DNA of 64,000 nucleotides from Lottia gigantea (taxonomy: Eukaryota > Mollusca > Gastropoda > Lottiidae). Position 1 is the first letter of the stretch, and every line of letters begins with the position of its first letter. The notes beneath the pieces are model-generated. The model made no database searches, had not been told where the DNA came from, and was given only the letters and a program-made list of their open reading frames with translations. Positions 1-12,900 of the stretch are shown in pieces. Both the position numbers and the translations under genes were made by a program. The DNA is taken from assembly GCF_000327385.1 (NCBI RefSeq), contig NW_008707225.1, positions 1,875,003 through 1,939,002 of the forward strand, in the 5' to 3' direction.

Positions 1-745
1 TTACTGATATTACTCTATCTTACTGATATTACTTTATCTTACTGATTTTACTTTATCTTACTAATATTACTGTATCTTATTGATATTACTTTATCTTACT
101 GATATTACTTTGTCTAACAGTTTTTACTTTGTCTTACTGATATTACTTTGTCCTACTGATATTACTTTAACTTACTGATATTACTCTATCTTACTGATAT
201 TACTTCATCTTACTGATTTTACTTTATCTTACTAATATTACTGTATCTTATTCGATATTACTTTGTCTTACTGATATTACTTTGTCTTACTGATATTACT
301 TTGTCTTACTGATTTTACTTTGTCTTACTGATATTACTTTATCTTACTGATATTACTTTGTCTAACTGATATTACTTTATCTTACTGATATTACTTTATC
401 TTACTGATATCACTTTATCTTACTGATTTTACTTTATCTTACTGATATTACTTTATCTTACCGATTTTACTTTACCACAGTGATATTATTTTATCTTACT
501 GATATTACTTTATCTTACTGATATTACTTTATCTTACTGATATTACTTTATCTTACTGATATTACTTTATCTTACTGATTTTACTTCACCACAGTGATAT
601 TACTTTATCTTACTGATATTACTTTATCTTACTGATATTACTTTATCTTACTGATATTAATTTGTCTTACTGATATTACTTTATCTTACTGATTTTACTT
701 TATCTTACTGATTTTACTTTACCACAGTGATATTACTTTATAAAA
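1..745. repeat. 19-bp minisatellite in annexin intron
   Basis: About 39 degenerate copies of a 19-base unit TTACTGATATTACTTTATC fill the left edge and probably run beyond it. Variants swap TTTT for TATT, GTC for ATC, or read CACCACAG. The array ends about 45 bases before the core A exon. No coding sense is visible. Confidence 0.95.
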
Positions 746-792
746 ACCTGGCACCCTTATTATAATCTATTTGGTATGGTTGGTATTTTCAG

Positions 793-914
793 ATTGATCT
801 AGCTGGTATTAAACAGAAATACAAAGAAAATTATGGTAAAAGTTTAAATGAAGAAATAAAATCAGAATGTAGTGGAGATTATAAAACAGCTTTATTGTTA
901 TTAGTTGGTGAAGA
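793..914 (+). CDS. Annexin core A, final exon (repeat IV end)
   Basis: This 122-base exon begins IDLAGIKQKYKE and encodes the last helices of an annexin repeat IV, including the SECSGDY segment shared with cores B and C. It follows a CAG acceptor. It ends in GAAGA|GTAAGT, where an unspliced reading gives E-E-stop. The rest of core A lies to the left of the window. The last 70 or so bases are almost identical to exon 8 of cores B and C. Confidence 0.85.
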
Positions 915-3900
915 GTAAGTGTCACGTAACACCTTAAAGTGCCTGTAACACAATTGACTTACATAGACAATATATGCATTTTTAGCACGACAATTTATGA
1001 ATTACATTGCACTTGATTTTCATATTTTATTATTTTATAAAGAATTATGTCATCTTCAGGCAATTATAATCGCAAAGTATTTTATCAATAAACATAAACT
1101 ATTTAGTGCATGTGCATGTTTAATTAACATAATCATCATAGAGACCAATTAGAGTCTCGATTTATATAAAGTACATCATCACTGCCTTTGAAATGGGGGT
1201 TTTATTGCCAATATTTGAACATGCGAGCATATAAAGGAACCCACTGGTCGTAGAGGCAAGGATGTTAATGAAGTTAATGTTGCACGACAATAAGCAACAG
1301 CGCTATATGACCTTGGCTGATATGCATTATTGACCAATCAAGGCTGAAGATCTTTTCTGTCTGAAATTAAACAAGAAAGATTACAGAAATTGATAGGGAC
1401 AGGTTGGTACTCCGTTTGACCATTCGTTCCTTTATCTCAGTAGCTGATCCGTAAATGTGTTCACAGCTTACCATCGAAATGTGAGCTTTCAAATCCACGT
1501 GTGTCCAGAATTATCTTGGAAGGAAGTTAATAAAACGACTCGTCATTCTTGAAACTATAACATGCAGGAAAGAGCAATTGTTTTAGGTAGTTTGAAGGAG
1601 TTATACGATTTTCAAATATTTCTAGTACTAGTATTCAAAACCCCGATCAACTTTGAAAATGGCGAACCTGGTTCTGATGCACAATATAACTTAAAACATA
1701 ACATCAAGTTGCCTTACCATCCCGTCTAACCAAATATAGCCATTGAAAGATGGTAGGATCATTATCATGGATCACAGAAATTCCCACGATCAGATAGATG
1801 AAAAATACCGGTCTGTTCAATTATAAACCTTAAGGCGAAAAACAATATAGATACATTTTTATTGTTTATTTAGAAAATCTTGGATTCCATGATATTATCG
1901 ATGTTTTCTTCATTATCAATATTGTTTGCTCGTTGCATGAAATTCTATCAATGAAAAAACCTTTTGGTATATCCGTGAGTGCAGTAACTTGGTTGAGATA
2001 TAATATTTACCCTGCACCACAATATGGCATTATCATCACTAGCACCAAGCATATATATTACATCATATTAATCATTCTAGCAATGGGATAATAATAATAA
2101 GCATATTTTACATCATGAGATATCTTAAGGTGAATAATTTGCATTTTATTCAAGTTATCTCTAGACTATGAATTAAGATTAATTACACCACCAGTCACAC
2201 AGTCACATAAAACTTATCTTTTATAATAGTGAAGACCCATTTCACAACTCAAACACATCAGAAAAGGACGATGACAAAGATATATCAGAAAATAATGACA
2301 GCCAGAAAGCTACAGATTCAGAGAAGTCTACAGCGGTCGAGAAAACAAAAAACACCGAAGAATCGAAATATCAAGAGAAAACTAAAAAAAAGTCTAAAGA
2401 TAAATCTAAAACCGGCGAGAAATCTAAAGGCAAATCTAAAAACATAGCGGAAACTAAAGATGGTGATAAATCTAAAGATAACGAGACATCTGAAGGAGGT
2501 GAAAAATCTGAAGGCGATGATAAATCTAAAGACATAGAGAAATCTATTGATGATGAAGTAGAAAGATTATTTAAAGCTATGGATGGTTTAGGTACTGATG
2601 AACAAACTATTATTGATGTTATTGTAACCAAGAAAAACCAACAAAGACAAGAAATAAGACAAAAATATAAAGAAAGATACAATAAGGTAAGATCTTTGAT
2701 TTGTATCAAACAAAACAAGAAGATTCTAATCCAATTTTTAATCCCATTATTTTAAAACGACGTTTCTCATAATCTTTCAACAGGGTCATACTTATCTACA
2801 TGATGCTTGCTCCTTTGGCAAAGAGGATTGACGATATTATCTATTGCATCGTTCCCATTTTCGATCAGACGTCTGGGGCTCCTGCAAATCCACTAAACCT
2901 AAGTGTCTTTTATGAGGTCACTAATCGAGATATACGCTTCATAAGATCCTTCGCGATTAGTGACATCATCAAACACTTTGTTTTAGTGGAATTGCATGGA
3001 AATGGCGTCTGATTGACAATTGACCAAAATGGTCAAAGGTACAAATTGACCTCTTTACAATCCCTTAAAGCAATTATTTTTTTGCTGATCTCTCCTTTTA
3101 TCCAGATGATAAATCGCGGAGATACACAGTAATTCATTATTTTTTTTTCCTATCAGGATGTGATGTTAGATCTTAAATCAGAATTAAGTGGAGATTTACA
3201 AGAAGTAATATTAGGATTAATGATGACTCCATCAGAATATGATGTAGATTGTTTACATGAAGCTATGAGTGGTATGAGAACTGATGAATCTATGTTAATT
3301 GATATCTTAGCAACACGAACACCAGAGGTAAAAGATATCATCTATAATCAACAATCTAAAGTACCCTGAAGTAACAGACTGACACGTGAGATGTAGGATC
3401 CGCTTTATGCGCTTTAGATCGTCTCGTTTGGACGACATGTATATAATTTGTTATAATTATGTTTGATATGTGACAGAAATTTATACTCACTCCTTTTCAG
3501 GAACTAAGGAAAATAATAGAACTGTACAGAACTGGTTAAGTATATTATACAAATACTTTGAGAAGAGGGGGGGGGGGGTGAAGTCATATTTTAGTATTTG
3601 TTTTAAAAAAAGGATTTTTAAATAAATTTATTATAAGTTATATTATTATTATAGAATATAAACAAAAGATTTAGAGAAGGATAAAAAAGAGTTATACTAT
3701 TTTATTGTCGAATATAAGAAAGATTTAGAGAAGGATATTTGAAGTTGTATTATTTTATTGTAGAATATAGAGAAATATATTAAAGTTATATTATCTTGTT
3801 GTAGAATATAAGAAAGATTTAGAGAAACATATTAAAACTGAAACTTCCGGTGATTTTAAAGAATTATTATTAGAATTGGTAAAAGGTCAACGACCTCAAG

Positions 3901-6900
3901 GTGACAAAGTTGATGACAAAATAACTGATGATGAGGCCAAAAAGTTGAATAAGGTTTGTATCTTGAGACTTAATGCAAGTAATGAGTTAGTGAAAGAAAA
4001 TTATAAAATGTCACTATCAAACATACAGATAACTGTATTATCTTACAGTTTCTTGTAAATTTATATATGCTCTTGTAACAAAGTTTAAATCTAGAGATAA
4101 TTTAACCATGGACACCAAACGTTCATCTATTGACCCAAATTAGAACTTATTATGAATATTATGACGTCATAAAATATTAAGCACTGTAATCGACTGAAAT
4201 CCACTCTCCTCCATTCTGTCTAATGATGGCAATCATTGTGTCAAGCACCATCTGCAAGTGAAATTATAATGATTGACGGTTGTAATCAGCTATTTTCTGT
4301 ACAGTAGACCTGTCTCTAAAGTCTATGAAATTAACACATTTACATCTTTACGTCTCACAACCATATTTATGTTTCAGAATGGTAAAGGAAAGTTCGATAA
4401 GAAACATTTTAAATCAATTTTCACAAAATATAATAATAAACAGGTTCCAGCAATATTTGAAGTGTATAAAAAGGTATGACTGTCATCTCTCTTTCTCAAT
4501 TGTTTAATGATATCATGCATAAATTAAAGCCAAGTTTCATCAATTTAACAATATTCAACCGCGGTTGACCATAGGTGTGTCATCTTTTCTACTAGTACCC
4601 TCCATACATGAAGAAATTTGGTCACTAATATTTGGTCCATTTTTTTAGATATCAGATAAAGATGTACTTGAATTGATTGAAGAGAATATGAAAGGTGATG
4701 TGAAAAATGGTTATATCTGTTTAGGTATGGTTTTTATTTCATTTTTAAACTGTTGATATTAATTGCCAGAAACCGAAATGTATATTAATTTTAGAGAAGG
4801 TTTGACCCTTTCTTAAAACTTATGATAGTAGAGATTATATACTTGCAGTAAAATCGTATGAAGATCCAGTAGATTATTATGTAGAAAGATTACATGGTGC
4901 TTTTGATGGGATTGGTACCAATGATTCCAGATTAATAAGAATATTAGTTTCTAGATCGGAGGTTCGTATAAGCTCCTGATATTGGATTAATAAACTAATT
5001 TTAGATAAATATTCCGTTATACTTGACCCCTTCTCACACCTAAGTCAATGTGTTTTTTTTTTTGGGCCAGCTTGGCATATAGGTACATTTGGGAAGATAC
5101 GTTTTGCGCTTTTACGACAATGACGCACATTGCGAGAACTTGTGTATGGTACTTTTACCAACCGATATTACTTTAGCTTTCTCAGAGTACTTAAGTTATC
5201 ATAGAGAACTTTAATTTAATTAGATCGATCTACCTGTTATCAAAGAGAAATATAAAGAAAGTTATGGTAAAAGTTTAAATGAAGAAATAAAATCAGAATG
5301 TAGTGGAGATTATAAAACAGCTTTATTGTTATTAATTGATGAAGAGTAAGTTACTTTTATATATTCAACAATTATTTGACTGGTCCGATCATGCCACTTC
5401 ACAATAGAGTAACTCTTTTGTCATTTTCAGTTGAAATTTTATCTTCAACTGTGGAGACAATCAAATAAACGATCAGCATAACTGGATATTTAGTATTTTT
5501 GGATAAATCTATATCACTTTATTATTTAATATAATACTATTTCAAACAAAATGTGATTTTAAGTGAAAAGAAAGCTGAAGATGATGACATCAAACAAACT
5601 GAGATGAAGAAAGCAGAAAACAAGGACGATAGTAACAGTCACACTGGTGTTAAAACCGAGAAAGATGAATCTCAGGAAAAATCAATTGATACTAAAACAG
5701 AAGGTTCCGAAGTAGATAGTAGAGAAGTAGAGGTCTTTGAGGATCTTCCAGATGAAGTAGATAGGTTATATAAGGCTATGGATGGGATAGGAACTGACGA
5801 AAGATCAATCATATACGTTCTTGTGACAAAAACAAACCAACAGCGCCAAGATATAAGGCAAAAGTACAAAGAACGATACAAAAAGGTAAACAACTTTGTT
5901 GGTAACCTTCAAATCTCTAAGTCGAATAAATACTTACTTCTTTGGCTCAAGCAACGCATAGATTATCTTTGGTTGAATTTCAAGAAACACCCTTTTGCCT
6001 ATATATACATTGCTTCTTTTGCATAGAGGAATGAAAACGCTTGTGTGATACAAAGTAATTTAACCATCTTTACTTCTTTATCATTCAGGATGTGATGTCT
6101 GATCTTAAATCAGAATTAAGTGGAGATTTACAAGAAGTAATATTAGGATTAATGATGACTCCATCAGAATATGATGTAGATTGTTTACATGAAGCTATGA
6201 GTGGTATGGGAACAGATGAATCTATGTTAATTGGTATCTTAGCAACACGAATACAGAACGTAAGATATAATATTGCTTTTTAGCACTTTTATGATCATTA
6301 TATTCGAATTTTGAATAATTCATTAGAATCCGAGTAAAGAGTTTTTAATCAGGATTTCTAATCATTTCAGGAAATGAAGAAAATAAAAGAATTGTACAAG
6401 AAAAGTGAGTTATTATTTATTAAAGAAACAATAAAATTATTTCACAGATTGCAAAAAAAGGAAAACAATATTTCAAATTCCTTTCTTTTTTGTAGCATAC
6501 AAAAAAGATTCAACGTAAGATATTAAGATTGATTTTATGTAGAATATAAATATTTATAGAAATAATAATAAATTTCATTAGATATACTATTTTCTTCGAA
6601 AATATAAGAAAGAGGTTAGAGGAAGATATTTAAAGTTATATTATTTTTTTTTATAGAATATTGCAAAATTTAGAGATGAATGTTTAAAATTATATTATTT
6701 AAATCTAGAATACAGAGAAAGATATTAAAGTTAAATTATTTTATTGTAGAATATAAGAAAGATTAAGAGAAAGATATGAAAAGTTATATTATCTTGTTGT
6801 AGAATATAAGAAAGATTAAGAGAAAGATATTAAAAGTTATATTATCCTGTTGTAGAATATAAGAAAGATTTAGAGAAAGATATTAAAGTTATATTATCTT

Positions 6901-9900
6901 GTTGTAGAATATAAGAAAGATTTAGAGAAAGATATTCAAAGTTATATTATCTTGTTGTAGAATATAAGAAAGATTTAGAGAAAGATATTCAAAGTTATAT
7001 TATCTTGTTGTAGAATATAAGAAAGATTTAGAGAAAGATATTCAAAGTTATATTATCTTGTTGTAGAATATAAGAAAGATTTAGAGAAAGATATTCAAAG
7101 TTATATTATCTTGTTGTAGAATATAAGAAAGATTTGGAGAAAGATATTAAAGTTATATTATCTTGTTGTAGAATATAAGAAAGATTTAGAAAAAGATATT
7201 AAAAGTTATATTATCTTGTTGTAGAATATAAGAAAGATTTAGAGAAAGATATTAAAGTTATATTATCTTGGATTTAGAGGAAAAGATTAAAAGTTATATT
7301 ATCTTGTTGTAGAATATAAGAAAGATTTAGAGAAAGATATTAAAAGTGAAACTTCTGGTGATTTTAAAGAATTATTATTAGAATTGGTAAAAGGTCAACG
7401 ACCTCAAGGTGACAAAGTTGATGAAACGATTTCTGAAACGGAAGCAATGAAATTATATAAGGTTTGCTCTAAAGTGGTATTTAATCAATATTGTATTCAA
7501 GTAACGAGCTCTTATTTATTACGACGAGATTTGATTTTGTTGGGACATGGGGTTAAAGGTGTACTACCTCTTAGGATGACCAAAATGAACAGAATCGTTC
7601 TATAATCAAATAAATTCATAAAACTAAGAAATAATCCATTAAACTATGTAATTTTGTTTAATTTAGTTTAATGGATATATCGAATTATATAGAGATTCTG
7701 TTCTTTTGTCATAACACCTTTTAAGTCCGACTGCTGAATATATAAAGTTATTAACCAAGTTTGAGACTTTATATATTATGCCTATTCTGACAGGTAGTAT
7801 TCCTTTAAGCAGTTTAAGATACTTCAGCTTACTTTGAGAAACAATATCACTAAGGCGGAAAATTCACGCATTCTGCTGTAGTAGGAAGAGATGGTTCTTT
7901 CGAATGCTTATGTTACTCCCGCCACAGTCTATAGCTTTTAGTTGTTTGTAATGGTAGGAACCATGTATATTATATTTTTCATTCAGAACAGTAAAACCAA
8001 ACTTGACATCAAGCAATTCAAGAATATTTTCACTAAGCACAATGGATCACAGGTCAAAGCAATATTTGATGAATACGAAAAGGTCGGTGATAATTATTCA
8101 AATGTTCAGAATTTAGCATTTTGTCAAGTGATCATCGCCGATATTTTACTACAATTTGCCTACAATTCAGAATTTCCGAGTGTGACGTTTGCAATCAATG
8201 AAAACGAATAATTATCCCCCTATACACTTAAAATAAACAACAAACAAACCGGGTAATCTTATAGAAAGTCTATAAAGACGAGTTTCTTTCCCAAATGTTT
8301 TCGAATGTAGAACTACGTCCCATTACATCAAATAATGGTGATGCTGCGCATTATATATCAAATTCTGACCACTAACACGGTGCAACCAGACAATGGTTAA
8401 AATATTCTTGTTAAAATCTTGATAAATGTTTTCCTTTTCAGCTATATGAGAAAACTTGCATACAATTGATAGACGAAAATATGAAGAGTGATTCAAAATC
8501 TGGTTATAATTGTCTGGGTAAACAATTTGCGTTTTTCCTTTATTTTCCAATTCTTTGTCTTTTCTAACGTTCTTGAATTGAAATGCTTCATCTTTAAGTC
8601 GACACTATTGTTTTTCTTTTTCAGTAACGTTTCTGTTCGAAGATCCAGTAGATTATTATGTAGAAAGATTACATGGGGCTTTTGATGGAATTGGTACCAA
8701 TGATTCCAGATTAATAAGAATAGTAGTTTCTAGATCGGAGGTATTTTTGGCCTTAAACACTGAATTATTGATAAATGGGAGATAAATTCTCTTTTCCCGT
8801 TTGATTAACCAAAGAGAAGCTCAACAAAGCTATGTAGGCCTACATTTTTATTTACGCAAACTATTTGATTCAATCCTTGTAAGACATTTAGACGTATCAC
8901 AGCACATTAAGTAACAACAGTTTTATTGATATAGACTTATATTTAATATATATGTTTTTCGATTGTGTCTCATCTCCATATTGATGTCGAATATACATCA
9001 ATAAAACTGTTGTTTATTAAAGTATTTAATTATTTTTTATACTGAACGGTTTTTTTTTCAGATTGATCTTGCCGGTATCAAAGAGAAATATAAAGAAAGT
9101 TATGGTAAAAGTTTAAATGAAGAAATAAAATCAGAATGTAGTGGAGATTATAAAACAGCTTTATTGTTATTAGTTGGTGAAGAGTAAGTGTCGTGTTACT
9201 TATTAAAGTACCTTCACGTTCCTGGCGTTATGAAGTTTTGGTTTTCTTATACGCCCACATTATAATGTGGTCGTATATTGTCGTCGCCCCTGTCCGTCGG
9301 CCCGTCGGACTACAGTGTTCATCAGATTTAAATGAAATTTTGTGTGATCTTTTATTACGATGAGATCTTAGAAAAAGTCGAATTTGACGATCTTTCGATG
9401 AATGGTTTTTGAGTTATTAACCTTTACTTACGAAAGGTGCGCCATGTTTATAAATATTCTGTCACGTTTTATGCATTATATAAGTGTTTTGATCATTATA
9501 TTGTTTTATTTAGTACAACTACTGAATACCAGAAGCCAGCAGCTGTCGATAGTTCGTTGGAAGATTTGTCCTCTGAAAAGAAACAGGTTAGTTTGTGTAT
9601 TTCCCTATCATTATGATCACATTTGTTAATTTCATCGAACATAAAAATAGATATACAGTGGCTGAACTTATAATAGGGACTGGTTGAACCAAGTCCACGG
9701 GCCCCCGTTCAAGACACAAAAAATCAATATATAAAATGTACTAAAGTAAGTATCTAAAAGGTTAACACACAATATAAAATGGTTAACAAACTTATGTTTT
9801 GACGTACCACGGCCAATATTAGGTCCTTATTTCCTGCTGAAGAGCTCCAATTTACTCCAACCTAACTCCTTCAATTGAACCACTTTGTATGTACATGCCA

Positions 9901-12900
9901 ATATCCAAATTTACGGTCAAATCTTGTTACTTAGTATATATTTGGCTAGATTTTCAGCATTTATTTTAGAAATCACACAAAAGTCAATAATTAACCCAAA
10001 CTTCAAAATCTAGTCATAAATGATTCCGAAAATTTTTGATTTAGACTGCTGATGAAAAAGATGAATATGATGCTATGGATGACTGTAGAATACTGTGGAA
10101 GGCGATGGATGGCTTTGGTTAGTTGTATTTGTTCCATTTACCATATACAATACGAGTTCAATGATGTTTCATACAAACAAATTGATACTTGAGTTTTTAA
10201 AAGCCTGATATAAAAAGACAAACTAAAATGTTAAGACTGATCATCTTAAAATGTGCCTTGTGATAACAGAAATATCACCCAGATATATTACACTAGTAAG
10301 ATGACAAGGACAAAGAGATAAACTGAAATGTCGTGGGTCGGTATAATCTTGTTAAAGCTGATTAATTGAATTCTTCTCTAGGAACAAACGAAGATGACAT
10401 TATCAAGATTCTTGGGAACACAAATAAACATCAAAGGCAGGAAATAATCAAAACCTTTAAAAGTAAATATAAAAAGGTAAATACTTGTCTAATACATTAT
10501 GTTTACGTATTGAAAATCTGTATAAAATTCTTATGATATAAAGATTTAAAATTAAGCTTTGCCTTGGGTTGTTATTTTTCAGATAACAATTCGTGTCAAG
10601 TGCATAGAATTGGAATTTTAAAGCTACGTTCCACTCATTTCTAGGTTTCTTTTCTGTATAAAAAGGCTGAGCTATAAGTTGATCTGCATAGATATGTTCA
10701 CCGTTAGGTTACTAATGCTGTGCATGGTTATCTTTATATTAAGGATCTAATGAAAGAATTAAAAAGTGAATTAAGTGGTAAATTATTAGACACAGTACTG
10801 GCTTTAATGACCGACCCTTTACAATATGACGTCAGAACACTCCACACGGCATTTAGCGGATTCAGCACTGACAACAGAATGGTTTTTCATATTATTGGAA
10901 CGAAATCCAAGGCTGTAAGTAACTGTTGAAATAACTAAATAATTCTTATCAGAAATATTCTTACATGAGTTATGATATTTGAAGAAAAAATAAATGCGAT
11001 GATGGAATCTGCTCGACTTGTTCCGTCAAAAAACTCTTAGTATCTATCACTCTCCATTATCTCCCGACCATCTATATTTACAGCTTATCAGAGCAGTTGC
11101 ACTTAACAACGAAATATTAAGGTCGCGGAAACTTATAATTAGGAGCAATTATTTTACGATAGACACATGATTATTACTTTCCAGAAACATTTTTAAACTT
11201 GTAACAAAATAATTGCGTCTGACATTCAACGTGATTCTTAAATGTTATTTGCACATTATATCGTCTTTTTAGTTTTTAGACATAACAACCTGCTGATGAG
11301 GTGGCTGATGACAGAAATCATACTTTATGTCACACCAATTATTGACAAGATATATACCACACTATTTTTCTAGTTACTTTTTATGATAATCTGATATAGC
11401 CATATTAATAGTGTCTGGGGCAAAAAGTAACTTCAGTTTCAGTTTTCTTACGACTTTCATGTAATATAAAGTATGTTATTAAGCCTTGCCTTCACATTTG
11501 ACTTTCATTACTGTTAAAATTACCTTACTGAATTTAGGCTTCATTTATTAAAATTGAATTATCTTCTGATTTAAATAAAAAGTAATGTCTTGATTGACTC
11601 GAATATAGAATAGGTCGATTAAGATTATGGTCTAGGAATTGAGATAGATTCATTTTTGCAAAATTGCTTTGTATAGGTTCCTGAAAAGTGAGCTGTATCT
11701 CTTTAAGATACAATTTGATATTGATTGATTGCATTTTTGAAGCGAAAAGAACTGCAATTTATATATTTTCCGTTTCAAGAAAGTTATGAATATCTCTCAG
11801 CATATTATTCTAGTATTGATTTCCTATCACATGCAGAGTTTAATGTTTCTGACTTGTATTGATCAAGCATTATCACTTTTACATCTGTTATAGGATCTAA
11901 TTGATATGGACAAGGCATATAAAGCAGGTATGTTTAAGATAATCCAGAATCAACTACCAAAATTCTCTGTTCCTGAAATACAATAGGGTATAACCATAAA
12001 TAATACACTGTTCGCTTGTGTTGCCTGTAAGAAATAATATAGAACATTTTCACGAGGGTGTTCTTCATTCTGGCAGTCTGATTAAAACGCCACTGGTTAT
12101 CATCTCACACCTTATCTGGAATATGTATTACTGCACATTAACTTGGTTGATGTACATCATATCAATCATGAACGGTGAAGTAAAGAGTTTAGGACGAGCC
12201 AAGATATATCAAACTCCACTTTAATCAGTTTGTCATCGTGTTCAAAGCATTTGAAATCACGGAGGGTATTGCGTGGTCGTAGAAAACAAAACATTCAGGA
12301 TATTAATGAGTAGCAAATCAATTAAGTTAGGGTTAACTGAAAAGTTACAAGCCAAAATTTGAAAGACCAGTAGCAAGTTTTCAATTTATCTCTGCACAGT
12401 CCCTTTTCAAGTCTATATACTGTTTTGTAAGGGGTGCTGCAAGACCTGGATATCAGTTACAGCATCATCATTACTTGAAAAATAGCGATCGGCGAATTCC
12501 TTTTTCGTTCTAGGTCTCACCATGGCTACAAAAAATTCATCGGGATCTGTTTCAAAACAAATTAAACTGTCAGGAATACAGGAATCTGACAGGTTTCTGA
12601 TCGGCCTGTCAAGAACTTGGCACCCATCTCACCCACATTACAAGGATCTCTTCGTCATGCTTAATTCCACAGCCCACTTATTTACAATAAGAAAAGAAGG
12701 AGCATCATCCATAAGGTGGAAACAATGTCATCACGTATCATCTGTGTTTGAGTTAGCCCTTTCCACAAGATGGTCTGGTACAAAGACAATAATAAAATGA
12801 CGTTCCTATGTCTATTATTCATTAAAATAGTACAAGGTGGCATTTAGGCTTAGAACTTTTCAGCCAACCCTAGCAGGTTGAAAAAAAACTATAGCTTGGT

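Noticed and set aside
2800-3012. A 70-codon frame inside an annexin intron
   Set aside because: It lies within a dispersed repeat also present at 56808-57016, where the frame is not kept.
5553-6026. Start of a new annexin at the GTG or first ATG of this long frame
   Set aside because: The frame opens inside the upstream intron, and the splice acceptor at 5562-5563 gives a phase-matched join to core B, which explains the exon better.
793-9183. Three independent single-core annexin genes, each ending at GAG TAA
   Set aside because: No initiator ATG or promoter is visible before the linker exons, and all three linkers follow AG with the phase needed to join the preceding core. Kept as an alternative that transcripts must exclude.
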